From Oryzias latipes (lineage: Eukaryota > Chordata > Actinopteri > Beloniformes > Adrianichthyidae): a DNA stretch of 64,000 nucleotides. The DNA is taken from contig NC_019864.2 in assembly GCF_002234675.1 (NCBI RefSeq), forward strand, positions 16,261,582 through 16,325,581, read 5' to 3'. Position numbers and translations under genes: made by a program. This document shows, piece by piece, positions 51,601 to 64,000 of this stretch (the first letter of the stretch is position 1; the number at the start of each line of letters is the position of its first letter). The notes under the pieces are model-generated. The model was not told the DNA's origin. It did not search any database and worked only from the letters and a program-made list of their open reading frames with translations.

Positions 51601-54600
51601 GTCAGCTCTCTGCTCATCTGTACTGGAATTATCGGCTAGCCTTCCGCCCTTGGCTCAGAGATTTAGCTTTGACCCTGAACATGGCCTCCCCAGAGGCTGA
51701 CAAATGTTATAACCACAATTTCCCAACTTTGCCAAGAAAGGGAAGCCTGGTCGCCAGCCCACAGCCAATCCAGTTGCACCAGCAGCTTCCCCTAACCTCA
51801 TATCTCATCTCAGACATAATGGGAAAATCAGACCTCTGTGAACGGGAAACTTTGGAAATTCAAGGGAAATGAGGGCACATGCTGGAATGAAGGACAGCTC
51901 ACAGCCTTTACAGGCGTAAATTAGTACAACGACTCACAGTGTTATCAGTCAGTAATTAGCAAACTGTCACCCATCCTTCTCCAAATTAGGTGACATTATT
52001 CATTTACATAAATAATGTCAAATCATGTTATATTTGAGAATAATATTGGTAACCCTTCTGTTACCTTTGCTTACGTTTAAGGATGAAATAATAAAGATTT
52101 ATTTTCATCGTAAATGTAACTGTACAAAACATTTACAAAGCTGCAATACAAAGTTACACGTACATATTAGATTAGAGATGAAATACCACAGAACTCCATT
52201 ACAATAGTATCCCACACATTTGTAATACAAACCCTCCGTATGCTAATAATTACAAGAAATATGTTACATATATTGCTTTACAATGTCATCTTGCCCAAGT
52301 GCTCAACAAGCACACAATCCTACTCAAATGGGAAAGAAAGGATAAAAAAATGAGCTGACACAAGAGACCCAATCAATCAGAAAGCTCTTTGCTAGCGGCT
52401 GCATGCACATTAGACCACATCTTCCAAGATTTTCAGAGCAAACCGTGGAGCAAAACTCCATTACATTCTGACGCAAAATGCAAATGAATCACAACATGGG
52501 GTGGGAAGGAATTAAAGACCCTTCTCTAATCAATGACAAACCAGGATGAAACCCTCTCTTCCGTGGATCTGCCATAGGCAAACTCCAAGTTCTCTGACAA
52601 CGCACACACAAATGTGGACGAACGTGCTGGAAAACAGAATCCCAGGCACACATTTGGCACGATATATCTGGCTGTCTTCCAGCTCTGAAATAACAGTGAG
52701 GGGCTTTTAGCCTTCTGCTCATATGTAGAGTTGCACGTCTTTGCAATAATGTTTTATTATATTTCAAAGTCTGGTTTTGTCAGGTGGCAAACTCAGGCTG
52801 AGAGGAGAGCTGTCCCTATTCTGCTGTGCTCTCTTCTGCTCAGACAGATGCCAGGGCCTGCTCAAATGACAGCCTGAGCCCGAGGTTGTCTTCTGGCTGC
52901 TACACGGCCTGCTACAGCCTGCAGGTGAAGTGTCTGCGGCGCCATATGGAGCAGGGAAAATTAACAACGAGAGGAAATTCTCCACAGCAGCGGGAGGTCT
53001 TGCTAGTCTCTCCTCCAAACAAAATTTAGAGATGTAGAGAAACAAGAGAGGGGGAGTGATAAAATTAATGGGGTTCAACATTCTAACACAACACCGACGG
53101 CAATGTTTGCTCAGAAAAACAAGAATTCCCTTTACAGTTTAGTCACATTGCACTCCCGTATTATAAATCAGTGCCTGGCTAAAGTAGTTTGACCTGCTCT
53201 ATAAATGTACATTAACCCTGCTGGCAATCCTTTGCAGGTTCCAGTGTGTTCCACCCAGCCAACCACGGTGCCTGTTAGCGCAGGTGAGCTGCCTCCATCC
53301 CTGGTGGCTCTTTATGCTTGCTGCCATCATAGCAGAGGTGCCCCCTGTAGAGCCTCTCTTGGTTTGGGTCATTGATTACAAAGAGCTTCCTGGTTTTGTC
53401 TGACAGATGTGAATCCATGCTATTTAATTTGGAGAGTCACCCTCAAAGGGACCACCATTAGCTATCCAATCTGACCACAAATAGTTGAGTTCCATTAGCA
53501 GAGTTTGAGAAGCTCTGGAGCTGTGCTTCCTGACAGCGTGGAGGCAGCCCTAGCATATTACGTTGAATGTTAAATGCTTGATTGTTTAAACAAAAGGGAG
53601 ATCTTACTTTAAAGCACGTCTTTGTTTTAGAGATACATAAAGAGTCCCCTCAGCGGGATTCTTCAGGCATATTAGAGCTGAAACTGTCCTTGTTTAGTGT
53701 CTAAAGAGGGTGGGGTTGGTAGTTAAAATGTTAATAAGTGCAATTCAGTTTTAATTTAACAGCCTTCTGCATTCCTAATTACTCCACTAGCTGTGAATAA
53801 ATGAGGAAGAGAGCTCATCTCCTGCCCTCCGCTTTCAATACTAAACGCATTTTTGCCATCTTCCACATGAAGCCGAAGAAGACTGCGAGGAGAGTGATCT
53901 CAACTTGCTCTCGTGATCAAAGCAGCACAGTTCAGTTAGTTATTTCCACTATTATTTTCTCAGTAGGTAGAAGCCTTAAAAGGGTTGTTAGAGCTTTTAT
54001 GGATTTTTTTTCCGAGTAAAGTAATGGGACTAGTGTGAAAAGTGCACTAAAGTAAACAGACAAAATATAAAGAAGAAATTAAGGAGAAGTCACGATGGAG
54101 AAGTGTTCCTTCCAAAACATTCAGGAGGGTGCTTCTCCGTGAAGCAAAGGAGTAAAACTGTGCATAAATTACTTTATGTAATCATACAATGTAGATTAGC
54201 ATGATAATGGTGTGTGTTAATAGATGCCAGGAAGCAAGGAGTGACAGCACTTCGAAATGAGACATGCTTGGGGCAGTGAGCTCACACACACTCATGCATA
54301 CACTGCACTGGGGAATAGTCAGAGAGGCTCTCGTGCCGTAACGACAAATGTGAGTGACGGGGAAGAAAGCCATATAACTGGCTGCCTAAAGGCTTCTTCA
54401 GTATTTCAAGAAGTCTATGGGCTCTTGGTCTCACGGGGTGCTCTATTAATTGTGACCAAAATGGTCCTCCATTTGATCTAAAGCTTAAAGAGACAAGATA
54501 AGATCTTGTTCCGCCACTAGGGCCGGACTCAGAAACCATTTTTAAATAATTTGGATATTTTAAGTATTTCTTTTTTGAGAAACAGGGATAAAGTTCCTGT

Positions 54601-57600
54601 GAGATTTTAGCATTAAAACATTTGCTGCATAGCCAACAATCAGAGCTAAGTAAGAAAATCAGGTGCTTTAAGGTCTAATCTGTCCTCGGAAAGCTGAGGC
54701 AAAGAACAACTCGCATGTTGGCTTTGAAGGAAGCTCAGAAGCCTCCAACACTGTCGCCATTAGTTGATCAGACTAAACTTTACTCCCTGCAGAGACAAAA
54801 GAGGGTTAGCACAGAGATGGAGAGATAAAACCATAAATAAGCCAAGAGCACTTATTTAAAAGCTTCTTTGAAGACAGTTGGTTCACTCAACACAAACCAC
54901 GCAAAACCCACTTCCATTAAGCCCCAACAGATCTCAAAGCACAGTAGGGGTGCAAGGTGGAAGCATAAGGTTCCAGAGATGTAAGAGCCAAGTTGTGACT
55001 TCTGCTGTGAAGTATTCCAGATCAAAATGGCTCTGAGACTACATTAATTTTATAAATTCTGTTCCGGCTTATATAAGGGACTCTTATATTTGTAGTTAGG
55101 TTCAAGTGCAACAGTAGGACATACAATTCTTGGAATTCCTTGACTGTGTTGACAAGAATGCAAAAATATAGCATGTCCATTCATATCTGGTTGTTTTAAC
55201 AGGTCTGTTGATTAGTGACTTTAAATGTGATATAGTAAATGTAAAAAATCAAGGTCACTGTTATACCTTTTTGCAGCAATACATATAATTAAATGTGTAC
55301 AATTATTTGTAAATTTAAATATCTTTGTATTATTTCTCTTTGTTTGGGTGAAACATAACAACAAACAGTTATGAAAATTTGGAAATTTACCAGCAAACAA
55401 TGCCATCCCGGAGTGGAGGAGGATGGACTTACATCATGCTTGTCTGTTGTTTGTGTCTTCAAATAAGACCTGCCTTTATAGGAAAAGACACGTACATTTG
55501 CAGTTACCTTAAGCTGGGTCTCATTTACTTATAGACAGAGGTAAAAAATCCATCTTTGAGAGTTCTGATAAAAGGAAAGAAACCAAAATGGTCACATCCC
55601 CTGGGTCCGGGGTTATAGAAAACAGGGTTCCTGCTCTGGGAGCCCAGACTTTTGACCTTCTGACAGCCAGGGCTGAGGATCTACATTCAGATCTACGGGT
55701 CAGCATCAGCACACAACAGCGCTGCGGAGAGCTGACTGAAAATTAATTAAAAAGCTAGTGTGCAGTGAATGACGGGTAGCCTTTGTTGGTCGTCTGCAAT
55801 TGACAGTGAAGTCAGGACGGTCCCGTGTCCCTGGTGCAGTCGAGCCCCTGGCGGCCCCCTCCATTGTCTTGTTGCCAGGCTCCTCGCTTGTCAGCCACAG
55901 CATATCAATGAAGCTTCTGTCTTGTTTGTGCAAATGGTAATTACAACATCCATATTTCTGTGCATTGAAACAATCACTGAGGAGGGAGGAGGGTCTGTGG
56001 AAAAAAGTAGACATTTAAGCAGACTTTTGGGAAATGTGCCAACATAAACAAAGAAAGCTTTGTTTCTTGCCATGCATTTTAAAAAATAAACAAGTATATG
56101 CAGCCGATACGGCAATCCAACAATCTCTTGGATAAATCTTTCTCAATCTGTGCCCTTCCCTCAGTGCTGTAGTGGAAAAGATTTAGAGTGCAAAGCCATT
56201 TAAGCAGGATGTAGCTCAGAGTTTAATGTGGTCCATCAATCCCATTCACACAGGGTTGCTGCCTCTACATTTGTCCTGCGAGACCATCAGAGTGGTTTAG
56301 TGGCATGTTGCAGTTTAAAGGTGCAACAGAAGAGCTAGGTAACAAGGGACAAAATAGTCTTGCCAACTCTCAGTTTTAACTACCCGGGTTCCCTTTGGCC
56401 CACACTCATTAAATGCAGAATGCATTTGTCCTTGTAGCTTTTCACACACACACATAAAAACACACTGTTGTTCACAACTCAACACATCCAAAGGCAATAG
56501 CCATTAGGTGTAAATGGATGGGTCCTCTGCCCAAGTCTCAGCTGAGCACATGTTTCAGGATCAAAGCAAATGCAAAGGCCAACTGATCCATTAAATTTCA
56601 TCCAACGACACAGGACCCGTGTCTCAGTGGCAACGAATGAAGGAGAGAAATAAAGAAATGAGGCTCAGACCAAATATTTCAAGAGCAATCTGTCTGTTAC
56701 AGCATGAATCCATCGCCTAATGTTATAAAAATCTACACAAACAGCACATAAGTGACCAACTTGAGGTGGAAGAGTTTTTAAGGATGAACACTATTTAATG
56801 TCATTTTACAGGTTAAAATATGAGTTTGAAGTAAGAATGTATTAATTAAATAGTAAAAAGATATTTTAAGACATATTTTCACCAAAAAGCATTATTTTTA
56901 GATGACTTATAATGATAAACAATCAAACTTACTTGAATGAACAGCAACGTTTGTGTATAAAAACTAATAAACAAAGGCTGAAGCAACTTTTAGCTGGCAT
57001 ATCAACAAGAAAGAAAAGTACAGAGTCGGAGGGCTGGCTGCAGGCTGAGAGGAACTGTTGAAGCTCACCACAGTCAAGTGACTCAATTACCACATTTGGT
57101 CTTTGTGTTGACCTCTCAATTAGTGTGGAACTGTAACAATCTGCCCACCAAATACAGTCATTCATCACCGACTGCCCAAACCACCAGCCTGCTTCTCGGG
57201 CCATCTCACTGGAGAAGAGGGCAGAGGGAGGTCAAATTAAAGCCTGGCCTTTGTAACCGCCCCGCTTAATATCCTCTGTTCAACAGGATGAACTCTGATA
57301 GGTACACAGTCATTACACATGCAGTGCAATGTGCTATTGTTCTTTAAGGTAACACAGATCGGGAGAGACGGCACTGAGCCGAGCACCGTTTGTTTCTGGT
57401 CAGTCCCTACCTGCAAATAATAAAAGGGTTTTGATTGTTCAAGGGATATCAGAAACTAATCTTAATATTATTGGTCAATTTTGTAAAATAGCTTTGGAAG
57501 ATAAGATTTATTAAGATAGTATTTATATAGGATTTATAAAAATTCAAAATTATATAAAAAGATAATTTAGATAAAAGTAAAATAAAACAATAAAATGATG
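48621..57600. other. gene-free, repeat-poor region upstream of skor1
   Basis: Nine kilobases with no supported gene and no transposon that I recognise. Much of it is complex sequence of even composition (49,080-50,290; 51,360-51,950; 52,380-53,060; 53,200-53,560; 54,180-54,540; 55,690-56,060; 56,130-56,680; 57,000-57,410). It contains octamer words (ATTTGCAT near 50,221 and ATGCAAAT at 52,478-52,485) and many TAATTA cores. This pattern fits a developmental-gene regulatory landscape, but conservation cannot be tested here. Confidence 0.4.
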
Positions 57601-57620
57601 AAATAATATAGAGTACATTC

Positions 57621-58110
57621 ACCATATTTTCTGCACTGTTGGGCGCACTGACAAAGAATGGTCTTTTTTTGAACTTATAACATATATAAGGCTCACCAAA
57701 CTATAAGGTGCATTAAGCGAGATAAAAGTGTCAGGGACCAATCTGTCGGTCGGTCAGACTGACAGACTCTAGAACTTGTTTGTGACAAGCTACACCCTAA
57801 CCCTAACCCTAACCACGTTAGAAGCGTTAGCTCGGTTTGTGTATTAACAATAGCTGTAACACCCAACCTTGTTTGCAACATGTAAAAAAAACAGACTGAA
57901 AAACTTTACTGTGACCATGCCAACTCCCAACTTTTTTTTAATAATATTTCTTATTACGTTAGTCGTGTTAGGGTATTAACAGTAAGGCCCTACTTTGTTT
58001 GCAGCTGAATGAATCCATATGGAAATGCTCAAGATTGTAAGGCGCAGTGTTGTTGTTTTTTTGAAAAAATTAAGGCTTTTAAGTGCACCTTTTAGTGCGG
58101 AAAACATGGT
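57621..58110. mobile_element. terminal-inverted-repeat (MITE-like) element
   Basis: The left end ACCATATTTTCTGCACTG is matched in inverse by the right end (ACCATGTTTTCCGCACTA read inward), and both continue into G-GCGCACT / GGTGCACTT. Inner copies of the AAGGCGCA word occur at both sides. This is the layout of a very common vertebrate MITE whose ends read ACCGTATTTTCCGCACTATA. There is no transposase. It carries a short CCCTAA run (57,795-57,814). Its target duplication is not identifiable. Confidence 0.75.
57795..57814. repeat. CCCTAA telomere-like run inside the MITE
   Basis: Three perfect CCCTAA units plus a partial one, internal to the inverted-repeat element. Confidence 0.85.
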
Positions 58111-58189
58111 ATTTCTTGATCTCACTTGCAGTCCACAGTTTTCATGAATTCTTTTTGTGTTTTCAGTATGTGACTGTTTCCTGGTAAAT

Positions 58190-58438
58190 GCCGTATACCT
58201 GTATACCGCTTTACTACCTTCTTAGAAGGCCCAAAGTGCTTTACAGTCAAAGTCCCATCCACACACTAATGGCGGCTTCGCTGCTGAACACTGGTGCCAA
58301 CCTACAACCACCAGGAGAAATGAGGGGTTTAGTGTCTTGCCCACGGTCCACTTCGACACATGTGCGGGCAGGGCGGGAACCAAACCTACGATCTTTCGAT
58401 CAGAGGCCAACCACTGCACCAAGGCGGCCCCACTGTTG
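58190..58438 (-). repeat. tRNA-derived SINE-like repeat
   Basis: On the minus strand the head includes TGGTGCAGTGGTTGG (A-box region, about 58,407-58,421) and, about 35 bases on, a degenerate B box GGTTTGGTTCCC. The body ends GTAAAGCACTTTGGGCC, the same kind of end as in the SINE at 27,580-27,873. It lies about 80 bases from the MITE. Confidence 0.7.
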
Positions 58439-58439
58439 A

Positions 58440-60465
58440 CTAATTGCATCAAAATTAATTCATGGAGTACAGATTAAACACTGTTTCATTATTGCTCAGC
58501 CACTAAACACAGGCATTTTATGAAGAGGAAGTATTCATTCTTTGCCTCAGTGTGATGTGTATCAATGTATGCCATTTCAGGTCCAAAACCTCTGGCATTG
58601 CAAATCAATTAAAAATGATTGTAGAACATGACTCACAACTGAGAGAAAATCAGGAGAAATTGATGAGAAAATGTGATATAGAAAAAAAACCACCAGACCA
58701 GAAAGACATAATTTGAATCCCTCTGGTCTGTTTTAATGTTGATGTCCCACCTCGTTCAAGGTGCCTAACCAGAAAATCTTATTTTAAATGAACTTAACCA
58801 GCAGGACTCTGTGATATTTTAAGATTATCTATAAAAAAGTTGCTGAGGACACAAATGACTAATATTTCAACCATGCCTCCTTAAAGTACTGAGTGGGTGC
58901 TGTAAGTAAGGCTGCAGGAGAAGTAACTAAGAGAGTGATAGCCCAGATATCTAGATAAGGTCTGAGTGGGTGTGAGGTGGGTGGCTGACGCCCCATCAGC
59001 CTCTGCAACTTGGTGAAAAGCCCAGCTGGTGGTTTCACTGTCACTGCCGACGGTGCCGTGTTCCTCATGCCCCTCTCCTGCTGCGGTTAGGGTTGCAGGC
59101 GCACCAAAAGCGAAGCAGTGATGATTTAATTATGACACTGGTTCATTCAGTCATGGTTATTAGGTTTCCAGTCAAGGGTGAACTGACATGACGCACGTTT
59201 GGTTTACTTTTTCAGGGGCACATGTTGGATCCAACACAAATACCATTTAATCTCCAGGGATGTGGGGTCTTCTGAGGGGAAAAAAGAAAGTCCCATCCAG
59301 CAGCCACACTATGCTCTGTGTTGCAGGGCCTGCCTCTGTCCTCCGAGGCCTAGTTTATTCATGACAGATAACTTTCCACTGTCCTGCTGCCTTCACTGGT
59401 TCATCTCCTGCTTGGTAAAGTGAGTGACGCACCTCACTCTGGGGGATTCGGTTACTTAGAAAATGACTGCACAAGTCCCAGAATGACAGTTTAATTAATG
59501 GCTGAACTCTGCAGCTGAGTAAAAGTGATCATAACCGACATTTGTCTCAACCTCCTGCTCATTTAACCCCTAATCAATCTTATGTGACGAAAATTTACCA
59601 GAGCAAGCCAAACGGTAGGTGTCTGGCTTTTGTCTCTCAAAGTGCTTTCCATCCAACACAACTGTTCTGCCTCCCATGACTTTTTTCTTTGGGTTACTCT
59701 TTTTCTGAAACTGCAATCAATACCTTTTAAGCTAAATTTCCATTTCATAATTAAAGCAAGAGAATAAAGAAGCAGACCTCTATGGTGTCTGGCATTTTGT
59801 TGTAATTACACCAGTGCTTGTGTACTGTCATGGAAGTCATTTGACGGCTGTCATCACAACATGTTTTTGGCCTCATTAACACGACTCTCAGCTGCAGCTT
59901 GAATGAAATATAAAATCTTTTGAAAAAATATTTCAGTTTTTGCACTGACAGATGGGGAAGCCTTCCTTTAATCACAGTGACATGTCTTTATGGTTGAATG
60001 TAACCATCATGCATGGAAATAAAACAGTCAAAAGGATTTTTCAACCTCATTCACTTGGTTTGCTTTAAGCATAAGACATGTTTTGTGTTTAGTGCTTTCT
60101 TCATTGTACCTAAACACCCCTATCTTCAGTTTTCAACAGAGGCAGCTGTGAAACCTCCCTCAGTAATACAGCCAATGGCTTTCTGTTCGTCATTTACAGG
60201 TCAACCGTTTTGTCAAGTCAGTCTTGGTACAGTTTTTAGCTTTTTGTCATGTTTCAGTTTTGTTTTTTCCACCAAAAACTCAGATTTCCCTCATTTAAGC
60301 CACAGCTCAACCGTAACACACAAAAAAATTAAGCTGTTGACCTTTTAATGTGGATTTTAGGAGGAATCACTCTTTACATAAAGCTATTTGGTACTACCTG
60401 AACTTGCATCTCTTTAACACAAATTAATTGCTTAATCAATTCTTTTTGTGACAAATTTCCAGAAA
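58440..60465. other. gene-free stretch
   Basis: No supported gene. 58,860-59,560 and 59,750-60,010 are complex and repeat-free; open frames are short and without domain resemblance. Confidence 0.4.
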
Positions 60466-60470
60466 TATTC

Positions 60471-60911
60471 TGTCATGATGCGGACGTGAGTTCAGAATGA
60501 CCCAGATGCTGGAACCCGGAAGGAGGCTAGGACTCAATGGTAAGTTTCAAGTGGTTTAATCTGAAATAGGTCTTGACAGGTTTATCTCTAGTCAAAGAGC
60601 TGAGGCTAGCTGGAGAAATCTTGAGGAGGAATTTCCTTGAGGGAGTTCTGCGGCGTGGGCGAGGCTTGAACCATGGCGAGGAGAGGCGGCTGGCTGGAGG
60701 TTTCTTGAGGCGGATAGACAGCAGCGTAGGAGGACAGCGACCAGGTGAGGATCCAATAGGTTTAAGTCCATAGGAGGAACAACGAACTGGCACCGGCTGA
60801 TGATCCAGGAGGAGCTTATGAAGGAAGGTGTAGATGAGGTGAGTGAATCCAGCTGGTCGCGTCCAACACAGGAAGGAGGGGGGAGGAGGGAGTAGCTGCC
60901 AGGCCATGACA
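60471..60911. mobile_element. solo LTR of a retrotransposon
   Basis: A 441-bp block begins TGTCATGATG and ends GCCATGACA, i.e. the TG...CA ends of an LTR set in a short inverted repeat. It is flanked by a 5-bp direct duplication TATTC at 60,466-60,470 and 60,912-60,916, the size made by LTR-retrotransposon integrases. No gag, pol or second LTR is next to it, so it would be a solo LTR left by recombination. The superfamily (Gypsy-like or other) is not determined. A DNA element with short inverted ends is a less likely alternative. Confidence 0.65.
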
Positions 60912-60916
60912 TATTC

Positions 60917-63900
60917 AATAAATCCTTAATAGCTGAAGAAGAAAATGTTCAAACTGTCAGATTAAAAAAGCCATTCATGTAAAAAACCTCTTGGGACTCA
61001 TTTAACATTGAAGGCCACAGTATAGAGTTGTGCAAAACACAAGAGCAACAATTAGGTTGTTGTAAAATATATAATATTTATATTGAAATAGTTTATGAGC
61101 CAAGATTTCATTTTTTATTGTATTCACTCAAGAGGACAGTGACTTAAGCAGGTCCTACCTCTACCATGCCCTATCAGTATCTCCACTCTTAGCTCAAATC
61201 CATCATGGTTTGAAGGACTGTCATTTAAAAATAGAACCAAAGAGTGAATAACTTTATAAATGCAATGTGTAAATCTCACAACAATCCTTAAAAAAGGTGC
61301 ATTGGAAGAAATTTGATTGGCAAGAGGTGAGGTTATAAGCTCTTTATTTATACAGAATGAAATCAAGTCAAACGTTATTAATAAAATAATTAGCAAGAGG
61401 AAGTGCTTGTCTAAAACTTCTCTTACACTTAAAAAAACAAAACAGACATTTAAATAGAGAAAAAATTACAGAAACAGGGTTATAATTATCTCACTTGACT
61501 ACAATGGATCACTATTTTTTGATAGTTTATGTCCAATAAATTATACTCTGTGACACTCTCAACAGCTGAGGTGTCAAGAAGTATAAACTTTACAGTAAAG
61601 GCCTTCTATGCCATGCTATTCTCAAGCCACTTATAGTAAAAAATATCCATGTATATAATAATATATTACCTTTTGCAAACAATAGTATGTTTTTAAAAAG
61701 AAAATCAAATATAAATTGTTTTCCTGAACTTTTTTTCCAACCCGTAAGACGACTTGATCTCTGAGGCACCAGCTATCGCTCCAAGTGGGTGCCGCCACCG
61801 TCGTCATCTTGTCGTCCTGGAGCCGGCCTCTGCCTGAGTTTCTCCCATGAAAACAAACAACATTCAAACTTTTGCAAAAATTGCATATTGTGCGTATAGA
61901 AGGAAAGTGTTTTAGCCGATCACGTTAGCTCAGTGGAAAACGTGTGTGTTTGTGTAAGCCTGGGGGCTGGGCAGCGGGCGCAGACTCTTCCTCAAAGGGG
62001 CTGTTCTCACTGGTCTATGTCAGCTGTGAGAATCCGCTCGTTTTCATGGGTTGGGAGAGGTTCAGAGTGCAGGTTTCTAGAGGAATGCTCCGAAAGGCAT
62101 GATTGGATCAAAATACCACTTTGGGGTTTCTTTTCGTTAGGAATGAACATTATAATACACTTAAAAGCTCAAAAAAATGATTTTGCATGGTATTGGCCTT
62201 TTAAGACTTTGACCTCACAGCTAAGTTGTAAGTTAATGTTGAGCTGAGTTTAAGAATATATAAAAAAAGTTTTGTTTTTACATAAGTGCACACATACTGT
62301 ACGTACCCGACAAAACTGAAGAAAGACTTTCAGAACATCAGAACTATTTTCTACAAAGCTATATGTTGGTGTCCACTGTGACCAGTTCCACAAAGTCCAA
62401 TGTATGGGTTGGACTTTTCAAGACCACCCTTCCTGTATAAACGATGCAACTCTAAAAAAAGAGTTTACAGCTTGTACAGTACAACAATGCAGTAAGGTGT
62501 AGCAAAAACATCCTGAGCAGCCTATTTTGTGTTGGGACTTAATGACTCTGTTTTTGCTCCTAATCGATTTTCAGGGTTTAGTTAAAAGTGGACAAAACCC
62601 TCACAAAGCTGGTGGCTTTTTGTGAAACAGCCCCATAAAGACGCAGCGCAGCAGACCATATAGATTTTCCACAGGGCTCAATTGTGTGAGAAGTTGTTGG
62701 GCTTGCATTATTGACTTTCTCAGTATGGTGGAACAGGGGTAGTTAGGTGTCCTTCCTTAACTCTAATTATGGTGTCATAAACAGAAGACAGCATTAACAA
62801 AAACACTCATAGCTTTAAAGTCACAAACAGGATTGAGAAAGCAAAAGATGGGAGGCAAATGGAAAGGAGAAGTCTAGCTATCAGTCACTCACAAGCTGCT
62901 TTTGTGGTTGGTAACAAACATGAAAGGTGGTCAATAAATCAGCCAACAAGTCAACAGCCTGTAATAGAGACACAGGGAAGGATGGGAAACAGAGGTATTT
63001 GACCTGCGACGGCCTGTCATGTTTACGAGACGATGCTCGTGCATCATCCAGGAGAAAATGTCACTCTGTCATGTGCTTGTCTGCAAAAATCAATATCACA
63101 TAAATATGACACCATGCTGCTGCACGTCTTTAGGCCCCAGACATTTCCAATGAAAACAATAAGGAAAAAACAACACAGATGTACCTTTTGTCCTACTGTA
63201 TGACAACCTTTAAGGGCTTTGTGGAACCAAAACTTATTTTGAAAGGTCAAATACTGTGACTGGAACAGCAAAGATAAGTCTTCATTCAGAGTTGTGGAGT
63301 TGATTGACTTTGGTTCAGATGTATCAATTAGGAAAGCAGATCAATACCACATATGGTTTATGATGACAAAGCAAATAAAAAGTTGAGTGGACCAGATTCA
63401 AGGATACATTTGTTCACAACTATTTAATAATTGTAAATATTACCAGACTACGGAGAATTTCAAAAAAAAAAATTTGTTGAGTTCGGTTAGTTTAGTTTTT
63501 ATTTACACGTCTTTTTCCTCCTATGATTGCTTCCTTAGCATGTATAAATAAATAGTTTTCTTTTTTGTCGCTATTTGCAGTTTCGTGACATGTTTTGATT
63601 TTTTCTCTGTTCATTTTTGTTCAATTCTCAGTTCCAATCACATTTTCCCTGTTGTTGTTTTTTGCCTAAAATTTTAAAAGACAATATTCCACTGTACATT
63701 CGTCATTACCCTTAAAATAAATCACATTTGACTTTAGGAAGGATCAAGTTGATTTAGAGTTAAATTCAGATGCAATTTCTCAAATTTCAATGCTCAAAAA
63801 TCCCCCAATATGAAAGAAATAATGGTAATCAGAAAACGGCTTCAGTAGGAGAGCTTCACAAATGCAGAATGTTCTTGGACAAGTATCACAAGTGCTTGAT

Positions 63901-64000
63901 TCTAGTAGTTGGAAAGAGTGTCACAACTAGTTCTTTGGTATTTGTGGTGTATATTTTGTTAAAGGGTCAGTGTGGAGTATTTTTTTCCCTTTTGGAAATA
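60917..64000. other. gene-free right edge
   Basis: No supported gene. 61,730-62,240 is locally GC-richer and may be a further interspersed repeat, but I cannot define its ends. The rest is AT-rich unique-looking sequence up to the window edge. Confidence 0.4.

Noticed and set aside
58222..58452. 76- and 83-codon open frames on both strands
   Set aside because: They fall in a tRNA-derived SINE.
60527..60907. 126-codon open frame on the minus strand
   Set aside because: It lies entirely inside the solo LTR and is not similar to a retroviral or retrotransposon protein.

Overview
The window looks like teleost nuclear DNA. It is AT-rich, split into short exons with GT-AG introns, full of TA and TAA microsatellites, and carries fish-type interspersed repeats (Tc1/mariner, hAT-like MITEs, tRNA-derived SINEs, a solo LTR). 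A percomorph such as medaka would fit, but the species cannot be proved from this sequence alone.

Three protein-coding genes can be reconstructed exon by exon. All lie on the minus strand, head to tail, between about 40.6 kb and 20.4 kb: skor1 (40,571 to 35,437; nuclear SKI/SNO-family corepressor), pias1 (34,036 to 25,959; SUMO E3 ligase) and morf4l1 (23,728 to 20,710; MRG15 chromatin reader). The skor1-pias1 order and orientation match human 15q23. In human, morf4l1 lies elsewhere on 15q, so its position next to pias1 differs. Intergenic gaps are small: 1.4 kb between skor1 and pias1, 2.2 kb between pias1 and morf4l1. All three products act in the nucleus: transcriptional repression with SMAD proteins, SUMO conjugation, and histone-mark reading in acetyltransferase/deacetylase complexes. 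There is no sign that they form one regulated unit.

The left flank (1-20.4 kb) has no gene I can support. It holds a decayed Tc1/mariner transposon with a second repeat nested in it, another copy of that nested repeat 9 kb away, two reverse-transcriptase relics of LINE type, a hAT-end fragment and a tRNA-derived SINE. The right flank (41-64 kb), upstream of skor1, also lacks supported genes. It has a long (TA)n tract, an unclassified repeat, a terminal-inverted-repeat element, a SINE and a solo LTR with a 5-bp target duplication, separated by complex unique sequence that could hold skor1 enhancers.

No novel system was found. The points most worth checking are: a coiled-coil segment of skor1 that seems to be missing without breaking the frame, microsatellites sitting within a few bases of skor1 splice donors, and a hAT-like MITE with a perfect 8-bp target duplication and a second palindromic element nested in it, inside a pias1 intron.
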